A stretch of 64,000 nucleotides of DNA from Clostridium ljungdahlii (GCF_001636845.1 NZ_LITT01000010.1:1-64000); one strand, 5' to 3'; counted from the first letter of the stretch, positions 27,785 to 37,295 are shown. Translations and numbers: made by a program. Notes: generated by a model not told the origin, from the letters alone.

Positions 27785-29236
27785 TTACTTTAAATTTTTT
27801 AACTTTTCTATAAACGGCAAATTTAAATGTATGTTAAATACTTTTTTATGGCTTCCATTATTATTTTTGCAGTTTTCTTTTCCTGTCTGATGCTGGCTTT
27901 TAACTACAATTGAATTTGACAGGCCCATAAAAGAAACTATTTTACCATAAGCTTTTTTATCAGATTTTGAACAGTACAGCGAATTAATTAAAATTTTCTT
28001 AGCATTTATAGAGCTATTGTAATTTTTATTAAGCGGCACCTGGGATATTATTTTATAATCTTCAAAAATCTTCTCCATAACTCCTATATCCAATGCTCCA
28101 TTAGCTGCAGCAGCCACTATTCCAAACTTATCTTTATAAATTCCTGTACTTTCAAAAGTTTTTAATGCATTTATCGTACTTCTAGCTGAAAGATAATTTG
28201 ACTCTACAACAGTTATTATTTTATCGCTGTTCAATAATGAGAAAATAGTTCCTGCAGCCGCTTTAAAAGGATTAACTGCTATAAGAACTACATCATATAT
28301 CTTTCTAGCTGTATCAATAATGCCCTTATAATGCTTAGATTCCATTTGTTTTAGAATACTTTCATCATAAATTCCAGTTAAAACATCTATTTTACTGTGC
28401 TTAACAGGTATGACGAATTTTTTTAATAATTCTGATGTAAAAGTAAAATTTTCTATAGATGTATAACATGCCGAAAGACCTGTATCTATTGAATTTGTAT
28501 TAAAATTGTCTTTTACTAAAATTTCTTTACCTATTCCAAATAAATGATCCAAGCATGGTACTGCATTATCGTCTATGACAAGTATTCTGTTTTCTGATTT
28601 TTTACTAAAGGCTGCTGCTGAATTGGCAAGGATGAGACTTGCTAAAATATTATTATCACTGGAATAAAAGGATACTACATTCTGCTTATACAGCCTTGTT
28701 TCTATTACTTTTTTCTCAACTAATTTTATCTTCTCGACCTCTTTTATTTTCTCTTTCACTTTTACAGGTTTCTTTGCATAACTCTTTACTTCTTTTTTAA
28801 CATTAACAATAGGTTTTTTTAGAACTTCCTTAGGATATAAAGCTACCTTTTCTTGAAAGTTTAAATAAACAGGGCTTACATCCGTAAAAGTACGCTGGTT
28901 TTTTATGCAGTCCACTATATCATCTACAGTAACTGGATCAAATAAGAAATCATATACTGCAAAATCAAAGCACGCTGCTACACCTTCTATATCCTCCTGG
29001 TTAGTAAGATAAATAATTTTTTGAGCTTTATCCCCTTTTTTCAATTCAAATATCAACTGTTTTTCTGGTATATCACCTGGAAGCCTTTTAGATAAAATTA
29101 CAATGTTTGAATTAACATTGTCACCTATAAGGTATTCTCTATACCCTATAATTTTTGTATCATCAATGTGTTCCCTGTCAATTGCCTCTTTTATCTGCTC
29201 GTCAAAATCATTTATTCCCGTTGCTATTAGTATCAA
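27785..29236 (-). CDS. TadZ/CpaE-like MinD-family protein with degenerate Walker A
   Basis: 483 aa from a TTG 9 nt after AAAGGAG. Residues 1-120 look like an atypical receiver domain (YLTNQEDIEGVAACFDFAV); a basic linker rich in Lys/Val follows (about 150-195), then a MinD/ParA fold (NVVSFYSSDNNILASLILAN; ILVIDDN; DVVLIAVNPFKAAAG). The P-loop position reads YSSDNNILAS, without the GKT/GKS expected for nucleotide binding. TadZ proteins localise Tad pili to a site on the membrane. It is the first gene of the operon, and about 200 nt of non-coding DNA precede it. Confidence 0.7.
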   Translation of the reverse strand: MILIATGINDFDEQIKEAIDREHIDDTKIIGYREYLIGDNVNSNIVILSKRLPGDIPEKQLIFELKKGDKAQKIIYLTNQEDIEGVAACFDFAVYDFLFDPVTVDDIVDCIKNQRTFTDVSPVYLNFQEKVALYPKEVLKKPIVNVKKEVKSYAKKPVKVKEKIKEVEKIKLVEKKVIETRLYKQNVVSFYSSDNNILASLILANSAAAFSKKSENRILVIDDNAVPCLDHLFGIGKEILVKDNFNTNSIDTGLSACYTSIENFTFTSELLKKFVIPVKHSKIDVLTGIYDESILKQMESKHYKGIIDTARKIYDVVLIAVNPFKAAAGTIFSLLNSDKIITVVESNYLSARSTINALKTFESTGIYKDKFGIVAAAANGALDIGVMEKIFEDYKIISQVPLNKNYNSSINAKKILINSLYCSKSDKKAYGKIVSFMGLSNSIVVKSQHQTGKENCKNNNGSHKKVFNIHLNLPFIEKLKNLK

Positions 29237-29445
29237 AGGTTCAGTCTCCTTTCTTTAAAAATTTAGTACACACTCAGTATAAGTGAATATGAAAATCATA
29301 AATTGTGATAATTTCTTATTTATAATTGCTTTAAAATTTGATATTTCTTGCAGTATAAAATTAGAAAGATTCCCATTAAAAATAGGAACCTCTCTGATTT
29401 TATGAAATAGAATTATGTTTTTCTATAAATTTCGAATAAAATACT

Positions 29446-29634
29446 TCAAATTTCTTGATTAAAATTCTTAATATAGTCAACTATAACATTATCAAGTTCT
29501 TCACTTGCAGCCAATATATCTTTATTTCTTTCAATATCTTTGCACTCTATATTTTTGATGATATCATTATTAAGTTTTTCTCTTAAATTTTCTATCTTTT
29601 CTTTAATTGTCAATCTATTTTTTACTTCATTCAA
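29446..29634 (-). CDS. Spo0E-like aspartyl-phosphate phosphatase
   Basis: 62 aa helical hairpin with the Spo0E signature: IENLREKLNNDI in helix 1 and LAASEELDNVIVDYIKNF (SxELDxxI type) in helix 2. The TTG start at 29634 is preceded by AGGGG. Family members dephosphorylate Spo0A~P and delay sporulation. Carriage next to a transfer operon may let the element influence the host's decision to sporulate; this is inference. Confidence 0.75.
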   Translation of the reverse strand: MNEVKNRLTIKEKIENLREKLNNDIIKNIECKDIERNKDILAASEELDNVIVDYIKNFNQEI

Positions 29635-29850
29635 AATATATCGTCCCCTAACATCTTGTTAATATCTGCATTACTTGTTATTTATCTTTGACATAAAAAA
29701 TGGTGGATAATTTTGAGAATATATTAGTATAAAGGAAATAAAAATATACTATGTATTATTTATACATCTTTAATTCTATTATTAATATCAGTTATTTTAT
29801 ACTATAAATCATTATCATTTTTCATCACCTCAAATATTAATTATTTAACA

Positions 29851-30042
29851 TTAGAGAAATTTTCTAATATCCACTTCTAAAATTTTCGATAGTTTGTCCA
29901 ATGTTTTTATCGAAGGATTTGTTCTTCCAACCTCAACATCTGAAAGATATGTATTAGAAATACCTGCTTTCTTTGCTAACTCATATTGTTTTAACCTTTT
30001 TTTTAATCTTTCTTCTTTAACCTTTTTACCTATATTGTCCAA
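29851..30042 (-). CDS. XRE-family repressor (small)
   Basis: 63 aa from TTG 30042, 6 nt after GGAGGTG; the ATG at 30057 lies inside the ribosome site. Nearly the whole protein is one helix-turn-helix (KQYELAKKAGISNTYLSDVE). It is divergent from a second XRE gene at 30209 and shares an intergenic region with repeated operator-like words, which suggests a bistable switch of the phage or ICE kind. Confidence 0.8.
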   Translation of the reverse strand: MDNIGKKVKEERLKKRLKQYELAKKAGISNTYLSDVEVGRTNPSIKTLDKLSKILEVDIRKFL

Positions 30043-30098
30043 ATTTTCCACCTCCATAATATCATTATACGATTTTAGCGTATTAATTCAAGTAATTA

Positions 30099-30192
30099 TT
30101 ATGTTATTTACGTAATGATTGTAATTTTTTCTTGTTATTTTACATTCTTTCTGATTTTGTTTATACTCTAATTATTACGTTATTTACGGAAT
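30099..30192. promoter_or_regulatory. Operator-like repeats between divergent XRE genes
   Basis: TTATGTTATTTACGTAATGA (30099-30118) and ATTACGTTATTTACGGAAT (30174-30192) share GTTATTTACG and form imperfect inverted repeats of the type ATTnCGT/ACGnAAT. They flank the region where both divergent promoters must lie. Confidence 0.6.
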
Positions 30193-30208
30193 AAAAGAGG
30201 CTTACATT

Positions 30209-30568
30209 ATGAGTATGATAGGAACTAAATTAAGAAAAATTAGAAAAGCAACTGGACTTTCATTAAAACAATTATCTACTAAAATTAATGGTAGAATATC
30301 TATATCCTTTTTAAGTGATATTGAAAATGGGAGAAGTAATCCTTCCTTTGAAAATTTAAAGCTTATTGCTACTGCCCTTGAAACCCCAATTTCTTATTTC
30401 ATAGAAGATTCAAAGGATAGCATATTCTCTAGCACCATTGATGATGCAGATTTTATTCATATAATTAATCTGCTTCAGGACTTTAAAGATTGGAGTATAG
30501 AAGATAAAAAAGAACTTCTATTCTATTTAAAGGCTAAGAAAGTTATTAGGGATAGCAACCATCAGTGA
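30209..30568 (+). CDS. XRE-family transcriptional regulator
   Basis: 119 aa with an N-terminal helix-turn-helix (LSLKQLSTKINGRISISFLS, residues about 18-37, then DIENGRSNPS) and a C-terminal helical part likely to mediate dimerisation or sensing. It is similar in layout to SinR and ImmR repressors. It is divergent from the small XRE gene. The pair probably controls the Tad-like operon or element genes nearby. Confidence 0.8.
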   Translation: MSMIGTKLRKIRKATGLSLKQLSTKINGRISISFLSDIENGRSNPSFENLKLIATALETPISYFIEDSKDSIFSSTIDDADFIHIINLLQDFKDWSIEDKKELLFYLKAKKVIRDSNHQ

Positions 30569-30810
30569 AATTTATATACTATATGTTTACTAAAATATAA
30601 TTTAATGCATAAAAGTAATTTATTGCGAATTAAATGGTTGATTGTCGTTTGATAGATAATAGGAATATTATCCTATGCTTTATCAAGTTTTATAAATTAC
30701 ATACAATCAAAATTACCATTATTTGATTTAAGGTATGAACTTTTATCAAACTTAAGTTAAGACAGTTGTTGAAACAAAAGAATGAGCTGAAGCTAAAAAT
30801 AATGTAGTTA

Positions 30811-30862
30811 AAAATCCTCCTATGTTAAGTCTTATTTTACATTAACATAGGAGGATTTTTTA
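30811..30862. terminator. Strong bidirectional terminator
   Basis: AATCCTCCTATGTTAA and TTAACATAGGAGGATT form a perfect 16-bp stem followed by TTTTTT; the reverse strand also has a T run. It separates the XRE gene from the flavoenzyme gene. The rest of the gap 30569-30810 shows no gene. Confidence 0.9.
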
Positions 30863-30892
30863 AACTGTTCTATATTACATATATTTTATTTT

Positions 30893-32890
30893 TTAAATTG
30901 CCATGGCAACTTCATATGCATCCCAAATAGCTCCCATTAGATTAGATACCTTTGATGCATCTCCAATTAAATGCACATCTGCACCACAATCTTTTATTGA
31001 TTCATATAAAGATTTATCGCTGATGTATCCAATACTTGTAATAATTGTGTCGGCATCTAATTCAACAGTGTTGCCGTTTTCCTCAAACTGTACACCTTTC
31101 GATGTGATTGCAGTAACCTTTGCATTGGTATGAACACCAATGTTATGAGATAATACAAGATTTTGAAGCATCGTTTTATTGGCAGCATTTAAGCCCTGTA
31201 CTTGTAAAATGTCAGGAAGCATTTCAAGTATTTCGACTTGTTTTCCTTTATCTTTTGTTAGGCTATACCCGATTTCAACACCAGTAAGTCCTCCGCCTAT
31301 AACAACCACTTTATCACCGATTGGTTTTGTCTCCAATAATGCTTCCACTGCGGTTATAACTTTTTCTGAACTTGCTCCATCTACGTTTAGCTTTCTTGCA
31401 GTGGAACCAGTTGCTACAAAAATAGAATCTGGTTTAGAAGCTTTTATAATGTTTTCATTTACTTCTGTGTTCATATGAACTGTTACACCAGTATCTTTAA
31501 GTTGTTTCTCATACCACTTTATTAGCTTTTTATCCTCTTCTTTAAAACTCATAGAAGAAGCAGGAATGAAAACACCGCCAAGACTGTTTGTGCGTTCATA
31601 TAAATCTACTTTATGCCCTCTAAGTGCACTAACTCTTGCAGCTTCCATACCGCTTATACCGCCACCGATAACCATAATATTCTTTTTAACATCAGCAGGT
31701 TTAATTTCATATTCTCTTTCCATGCCAACTTGTGGATTAATTGCACATGAAGTATACTTTCCAGAGAAAAATCTCTCCAAACATCCTGCATGACATCCTA
31801 TGCAAGGCCTGATATCATCAAAGTTTTCAGTTTGTATTTTATTTGGCCATTCAGGGTCAGCAAGTAGTGCTCGTCCAACAGAAATAGCATCTATACTTCC
31901 GCTGGCAACAGCTTCGGCTGATATTTCAGGGTCATCCATTTTACCTGCACATATAACAGGAATATCAACAAATTGCTTTATATATTGAGCATCTGCCAAG
32001 TTACATGCTTTTGGCATATATACTGGCGGGTGTGCGAAATACCATGCTTCATATGTGCCATTGTCTGCATCTAAAGCATCATAACCAGCATCCTGAAGAA
32101 TTTTTGCTATTTTAGCACTCTCTTCTAAATCACGACCAAATTCTTCAAACTTTTCTCCAGGAAGGGCACCTTTATCAATACCCAATCCTTTCATATAGCT
32201 TTTAACACTATATCTTATCAAAACAGGAAAATCATTTCCGCATTTCTCCTTTATTGCTTGTACTGTTTCTGTAGCATAGCGAAGCCTGTTCTCTAAGCTT
32301 CCGCCATATTGGTCTGTACGACGATTAGTACATTCCATAGAAAATTGATCCATTAAGTATCCTTCATGAAGTGCATGAACTTCTACCCCGTCAAAGCCTG
32401 CCTGTTTTGCAACATAGGCACCATTAGCATAAGATTGTATAAGAAATTGAACTTCTTCAGTTGTTAATGCGCGATGCATTATTTCAGGATGCCAAACATT
32501 TGGATTTTCAGATGAAGAAATAGGGTCATTGTCCATAAAGAAACCATCTTTACGATTTCTGCCAGCACCGTTTGCTATTTGAATTATAATTTTAGCACCA
32601 TACTTATGCACTTCGTCGGTAAGCTTTTTGGAAGCTTCCACATAAGCATTACCTGCTGTTGCCAATGTACCATGCGTTACATCGAGTTTATCCTGACATG
32701 ATATGCCTGTTGTTACAATTAATCCTACACCGCCTTTAGCGCGTGTAACATAAAAATCCACACCCTTTTGATTAAAACTTCCGTCATCATTTTTTGCATG
32801 TGAACCCATTGGAGCCATTGCTATTCTGTTTTTTACTTCCATTGTACCTATTTTCATAGGCTGAAATAATGCATCAATTTTACCTTTCAT
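30893..32890 (-). CDS. Old-yellow-enzyme/2-enoate reductase-type Fe-S flavoprotein
   Basis: 665 aa. The N-terminal FMN barrel (about 10-370) has the NRIAMAPMGSH start and QIANGAGRN strand. A cysteine cluster CIGCHAGCLERFFSGKYTSC near 335-355 binds [4Fe-4S]. The C-terminal half has two dinucleotide-binding loops (VIGGGISGMEAAR and VVIGGGLTGVEIG). This is the layout of 2-enoate reductases, 2,4-dienoyl-CoA reductases and bile-acid BaiCD/BaiH enzymes. ATG 32890 follows GAGAGGGG; the ATG at 32968 lies upstream of the operator. Divergent from a TetR gene. The substrate is unknown. Confidence 0.9.
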   Translation of the reverse strand: MKGKIDALFQPMKIGTMEVKNRIAMAPMGSHAKNDDGSFNQKGVDFYVTRAKGGVGLIVTTGISCQDKLDVTHGTLATAGNAYVEASKKLTDEVHKYGAKIIIQIANGAGRNRKDGFFMDNDPISSSENPNVWHPEIMHRALTTEEVQFLIQSYANGAYVAKQAGFDGVEVHALHEGYLMDQFSMECTNRRTDQYGGSLENRLRYATETVQAIKEKCGNDFPVLIRYSVKSYMKGLGIDKGALPGEKFEEFGRDLEESAKIAKILQDAGYDALDADNGTYEAWYFAHPPVYMPKACNLADAQYIKQFVDIPVICAGKMDDPEISAEAVASGSIDAISVGRALLADPEWPNKIQTENFDDIRPCIGCHAGCLERFFSGKYTSCAINPQVGMEREYEIKPADVKKNIMVIGGGISGMEAARVSALRGHKVDLYERTNSLGGVFIPASSMSFKEEDKKLIKWYEKQLKDTGVTVHMNTEVNENIIKASKPDSIFVATGSTARKLNVDGASSEKVITAVEALLETKPIGDKVVVIGGGLTGVEIGYSLTKDKGKQVEILEMLPDILQVQGLNAANKTMLQNLVLSHNIGVHTNAKVTAITSKGVQFEENGNTVELDADTIITSIGYISDKSLYESIKDCGADVHLIGDASKVSNLMGAIWDAYEVAMAI

Positions 32891-32929
32891 AAAAAGCCCC
32901 TCTCTCTTATAAGTTAAGAAGAATTTTGT

Positions 32930-32964
32930 TACCGCGGTATACCTTAATTGTATACCGCGGTATG
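32930..32964. promoter_or_regulatory. Twin TetR operator
   Basis: The palindrome TACCGCGGTA occurs twice (32930-32939 and 32953-32962), with centres 23 bp apart, in the region between the flavoenzyme and the divergent TetR gene. Their GC-rich core stands out in this AT-rich DNA. Confidence 0.85.
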
Positions 32965-33048
32965 CCATGTGTCAATATTTTCACAAAAATAAATTTATAT
33001 ATTTTAATAAGTATGATATAATGGCATATATTCATCGGAGGGATAAAT

Positions 33049-33639
33049 GTGATAGAAAATATAAAACATACAATTTTGGATAAAGCTATTGAACTTTTTA
33101 AGAAAAATGGGTTTAATAATGTAACTATTAATGAAATATGTGAAATTTGCAATATTACAAAGAGGACATTTTATTATCATTATGATTCAAAGAAAACTCT
33201 ACTTTTAGATTATTTTTCTTTAGTTGATGAAAATATAGATAATGCTTTAAAGGATATAGATAATGAGACAACATGGCTTGATAAATGTTGGAAAGTGAAG
33301 CGAATTTATATAAACGGTATTGCAAATTTGAATGCAGATATATTAAAAAATTTAATTAAAATTGATATGGAACAGCAAAATCATATGTTCAGCGTTAGGT
33401 TAAATAATTTTGACCCAAATATGAAAAGATTGCGACAAATGGTTATTGAATATACGCGTAAAGCACAAGAAACAGGGGAGATTGATGCCGATACTCCTGC
33501 TGAAGATTTATCATATTGTTTTGCATCTGCATTTTTAGGCCTAGCTGTAAACTGGAGTTCAACAGGAGGAAACTATGACCTGGTAGAAGCATCAAAAAAA
33601 TATTTTGATTTAATATATAAAAAAATTTCAAGTCCTTAA
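33049..33639 (+). CDS. TetR-family repressor
   Basis: 196 aa from a GTG 8 nt after GGAGGG. The N-terminal helix-turn-helix is typical (INEICEICNITKRTFYYHYDSKKTLL, residues about 24-50); the C-terminal ligand domain is of the TetR_C_33-like type. A likely -10 TATAAT lies at 33016-33021. It is divergent from the Fe-S flavoenzyme, and the twin palindrome lies between. It probably represses the enzyme until a substrate or oxidised compound binds. Confidence 0.9.
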   Translation: MIENIKHTILDKAIELFKKNGFNNVTINEICEICNITKRTFYYHYDSKKTLLLDYFSLVDENIDNALKDIDNETTWLDKCWKVKRIYINGIANLNADILKNLIKIDMEQQNHMFSVRLNNFDPNMKRLRQMVIEYTRKAQETGEIDADTPAEDLSYCFASAFLGLAVNWSSTGGNYDLVEASKKYFDLIYKKISSP

Positions 33640-33848
33640 TGATGGTTAGGTTAATTGCATGAGAATATAGACATAAAAAACGATATTTGTGTACCTTACC
33701 ATATAGCTTCGACTATGTGGAGATTCTATAAGGAAAATGGATGTGTTGTAAACTATCAATTATGAGGTGATGAGAAACATTTATTGGTCAAGTTCGTAAT
33801 TTTCTTATATAATGAACTAAAATTGATAATCATATGTGAGGTATTATA

Positions 33849-34292
33849 TGTTTATACGAAAATCAGCAAGAGGGGTATTAATTAATAGTCAAAATAGAAT
33901 ATTATTATTTAAATTTGTATTTCCTGAAATTCAAAGCAAAAAGGTTTTATGGGTAACTCCCGGTGGTGGAGTTAAAAAGAGAATTATTTGAAGAAACAGG
34001 ATTAGTATTAAATTTGATAGGACCTTGGATATGGACTAAAAAAGTAGTCTTTAACGGTAGAAAAGGAGATTTTATTAGTTACAAAAGGTACTATCTTATT
34101 AAGATGAATAATTTAGATATTTCCTTTGGAAACATGACACTCAATGAAGCAAGGACTCTAAAAGGTAATAAATAGTGGAGCTTAGATGAAATAGTATCAT
34201 CGAACGAAGAATTTTTCACGCCACAAATTGGCAGTCTTTTTTTAGAAATTATTACTGGTAATATACCTAATTGTTCAATAAATATCTACTAG
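33849..34292 (+). pseudogene. Degenerate Nudix hydrolase gene
   Basis: The start (MFIRKSARGVLINSQNRILL ... WVTPGGGV) and the later REL-FEETGL segment in another frame are both parts of a Nudix domain. The Nudix box GxxxxxExxxxREUxEExGU is broken by a deletion and frameshift near 33975, and a TAG follows GNK at 34175 before WSLDEIVSSNEEFF. No complete active site remains. Confidence 0.75.
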
Positions 34293-34463
34293 GTAATATT
34301 TTACTTTTATCTATTTTTATAAATTTAGGATACAACGTTCTTATTTTGTAATCAAATAAGTTATTGTAAAAATACTATATACAAATTTAATTAGGCTTCT
34401 ACAAGCAAAGAAGGCTATACATAGTGTATTTTTATTACCATGTATAACCTTCTTTATATTATG

Positions 34464-34658
34464 TCATTTTATATATTTAGAAATAATGCTAAGAATCTTC
34501 TCAAGATTTGTTTTTGAACTGCTTTGGGGAAGCGATTCTACAAGTGATGCAGCTAAATCAAAATCTGATTTCGACTTTGTTCTAGAAACCTTGGTTACAG
34601 CTACATTTTCTTCATTTACTTTAGCTGCAGTTGCCCCTTGCACTTTTTTTATCACCAC
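34464..34658 (-). CDS. Small hypothetical protein
   Basis: 64 aa from a GTG; the ribosome site is weak. The sequence is charged and Ser-rich, with a helical C-terminus (LEKILSIISKYIK). It lies downstream of a 32-aa gene and a phage-like regulator on the same strand. No family recognised. The start and even its coding status are uncertain. Confidence 0.35.
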   Translation of the reverse strand: MVIKKVQGATAAKVNEENVAVTKVSRTKSKSDFDLAASLVESLPQSSSKTNLEKILSIISKYIK

Positions 34659-34681
34659 ACTTGGCGGCTTTTAACAGTGTA

Positions 34682-34780
34682 TTATCCATAGAACTTTTTT
34701 ATATTTTGTCTCCTTAATGTTGCTACTTTCTTCTTTTTTGCCTCATAGCTGGCATTTAAATTTTTAAATCCATAATTCAT
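34682..34780 (-). CDS. 32-aa basic peptide
   Basis: MNYGFKNLNASYEAKKKKVA, then a basic tail, stop TAA. The ATG is placed after GAGGAGGGTAATAAAT, a strong ribosome site. The peptide is strongly basic and lies in the small-gene cluster of the element. Confidence 0.4.
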   Translation of the reverse strand: MNYGFKNLNASYEAKKKKVATLRRQNIKKFYG

Positions 34781-34917
34781 ATTTATTACCCTCCTCTCTG
34801 CTTTTTCTAAAGCTATTATAATTTAATTCTGCATTAAACTTTCTTATATATTTCTTATATATTATTGGCCTTATTATTGGATTCTTTTTTGGCATCCTCT
34901 ATAGATTCATCATCCAA

Positions 34918-35298
34918 TCACTGATATATGTATTCATATAAATCATTTTCTTTCTGCCAAATTGTACTTTCATTGTAACTAAGCATAAGGCTTATTTTAC
35001 TGTTTAGAAGTCCCTTTTTAAACTTAAGATCTAAAATTTCACAGTCCTTTTCATTGCTTTTTCTTATGCTTCCTACTATCAAATCTATTTGGCAGTTATT
35101 GAACTTTAAAACTTCTATTTTCTTTTTAATGGAAGCTATCTTTTTTAATGTTTTATCCTTTTCAGCATCTGTAACAACTCTATCTTTATTAAGTCCATAA
35201 TCCAATACTTCTATTTGTCTCTCAAATAAAGCTATTATTGCAAGATCTTTATAATAATTTTTTAAAATTGAAGTTACAACTTTAGTATGTTTTTTCAC
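34918..35298 (-). CDS. Phage-type late regulator (ArpU/RinA-like)
   Basis: 126 aa from a GTG after GGTGGGGG. A helical N-terminus is followed by a sigma-region-4-like helix-turn-helix (DCEILDLKFKKGLLNSKISL and the following ESTIWQKENDLYEYI), the layout of phage ArpU/RinA-type regulators of late genes. After the TGA the same frame stays open for 20 codons (DDESIEDAKKESNNKANNI), which may indicate a former longer C-terminus. Confidence 0.55.
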   Translation of the reverse strand: MKKHTKVVTSILKNYYKDLAIIALFERQIEVLDYGLNKDRVVTDAEKDKTLKKIASIKKKIEVLKFNNCQIDLIVGSIRKSNEKDCEILDLKFKKGLLNSKISLMLSYNESTIWQKENDLYEYIYQ

Positions 35299-35314
35299 TT
35301 GTGGCCCCCACCTT

Positions 35315-35803
35315 CTATATTAATTTCTTACTTTTATCAATAAAAAATTTATATTGCTTACCTTTTATATTTATCTTTGTTATTTGCTCTTCACTGTCAA
35401 TAACAATTATTATCCTCGTAGATGTACTTCTTTCTATAGCTGGAATAAATATAGATTCCTGTCCTTCTTTTATTAGTGAAATATCAAAGAATTTATTTCC
35501 CTCTATAAAAGACAAAATATAGGGAAACTGTGATATACCACACCAGTTTATATTAAACATTTTATGTATATAACTATAGGCATCCAATGCCCTAAGTAAA
35601 TCCTTATTAATTTTCTTAACTGATGGGTGAATGAGAAGGTCACCTTCTCTTTTTAAATAAGGCATTATTTTATATGTAAGAGGTTCTATTAATTTATCTA
35701 TATTATTCATCCCTGTTATATCTCTAATTTGAGAAATAGTAAGATGTACAAATTGCTTTAATAGATCCACTATTTGTTTTTGCCCTTTTGATAAATAAAA
35801 CAC
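35315..35803 (-). CDS. Plasmid/ICE-type hypothetical protein with winged-helix-like N-terminus
   Basis: 162 aa from GTG 35803, 5 nt after AGGAGTG; the ATG at 35881 has no site. Residues 10-60 (IVDLLKQFVHLTISQIRDIT) have a helix-turn-helix pattern seen in replication-relaxation and DUF5697-type proteins of conjugative elements; the rest is a mixed alpha/beta domain (FIPAIERSTSTRIIIVID). It precedes the ArpU-like gene by 16 nt. The role is unproven. Confidence 0.5.
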   Translation of the reverse strand: MFYLSKGQKQIVDLLKQFVHLTISQIRDITGMNNIDKLIEPLTYKIMPYLKREGDLLIHPSVKKINKDLLRALDAYSYIHKMFNINWCGISQFPYILSFIEGNKFFDISLIKEGQESIFIPAIERSTSTRIIIVIDSEEQITKINIKGKQYKFFIDKSKKLI

Positions 35804-36203
35804 ACTATCACTCCTATTTATTAATACTTTAGGAGGGAGGGCTTCACATAAGGCAAAGCCCCTATAAAGATATAAGGACATGCTTAAAATTGATATGATA
35901 TATATTTAAGATAAGCTGTTCTCTTTACCCTACATTTACATGATAACGAAAATTTGAAAAAATAAACTTGTTTATAAAATTATTTTTTTATTGGCTCAAA
36001 ATTTGGGTTATAATTTTATTAGAATTTGAGATTTTTTAGAGTTCGTTTACTGTTAACTTAAAATAAAGTTTGCTTCAAATATAAAAAAAACAACATTATT
36101 AGATAATGCGATATTTAGAAAATATTATGATATACTTAAGCTATAATTTGTAAATAAGATAGAGCTTACCATAGGATAATTAAACAAATTTGGGGGAATA
36201 ATT

Positions 36204-37154
36204 ATGACAAATCTAAAAAAATTAATAAACAACCATATTGTAACCAAGTCCTTTCAGAAAAGCGCTAACAAGAAGAAAGAAGATTTACAATATTATAGTA
36301 ACCATTTAACAAAATTTACAGATAGTCCTATATTTGAGCAACTAATAAGTTTTTTTATAGATAACAAACAAGCTGATTTTCCTATATCTTTTACCCACAA
36401 AGATGAATATTTTCAAAAAGGGAGCACAATTTATAAAGCAATAATGGGAGAGAACTATGTAAAAAAAATAAAAATAATGAACTCACTTGATTGTGATGGT
36501 AAGACAGAAATAAACATTAAAGTTAGCAAAGTAGAAATAATAATATCTATTGCATCAATTAAACTAGGTATTGGAAGTGGCGGAGGTGTTAATGAATTTA
36601 CTGTAAAACAATGTGAAGAGTCTGCCGATGTTTTAGCTCATGAGTTATTTCATGCTCGAAACAATATAGATATTATTAACTATGTAGGAATTCAGGAATA
36701 TAAATCTATACGTTATTCACAAAAACCATGGACTAAACTCGCATGGAATATATTTGATGAATACTGTGCCTATAGAAAAAATGCTGAACTATTTAAATCA
36801 TTTAATTCTGTTGAATCTGTTGATAATACAGAACATATTTTGGAAAGTATACAATTTGAACTCAAATATAATGATGGCCTCAAATATAATGATAGTTTAG
36901 ATTCAAGTTTAAAGTTTATGATTAAGGACCTGTTTTATTCAACAGCTACAATCAGTGCTTTTGCAGATGTATCAAAACAAAAAGAAGAAACACTTTTAGC
37001 AGAATCGAATAAGTCAAAAAAGATATTTCAAGAAGTCAGGTGTTTATTTAATAATCTTTACCCCAGCATTCCATTAAATAGTGAAAAATACTATGATATG
37101 GGTTGTAAGCTTGAGCAAATATATAATTTGCATATCAAAGGTAATCTCAATTAG
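36204..37154 (+). CDS. Putative zinc metallopeptidase
   Basis: 316 aa cytoplasmic protein with an HExxH motif: VLAHELFHARNNIDI near residue 150, followed by FDEYCAYRKNAEL (about 190), which may supply the third ligand. There is no signal peptide. ATG follows GGGGG. It is the only plus-strand gene in this part of the element and is surrounded by AT-rich DNA, which suggests late acquisition. The substrate is unknown; peptidases of this type accompany toxins, phages and regulators. Confidence 0.55.
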   Translation: MTNLKKLINNHIVTKSFQKSANKKKEDLQYYSNHLTKFTDSPIFEQLISFFIDNKQADFPISFTHKDEYFQKGSTIYKAIMGENYVKKIKIMNSLDCDGKTEINIKVSKVEIIISIASIKLGIGSGGGVNEFTVKQCEESADVLAHELFHARNNIDIINYVGIQEYKSIRYSQKPWTKLAWNIFDEYCAYRKNAELFKSFNSVESVDNTEHILESIQFELKYNDGLKYNDSLDSSLKFMIKDLFYSTATISAFADVSKQKEETLLAESNKSKKIFQEVRCLFNNLYPSIPLNSEKYYDMGCKLEQIYNLHIKGNLN

Positions 37155-37295
37155 TTTATACACATAAATTGTCTCTACATAAACTACAAAAATAATATTA
37201 CCTTACATTAAAAATATCGTATTATCCAGAATCAATATACGATATTTTTCGTTCATATTCCAAATCTATTCCATCAAACCATTACGAAACCATAT

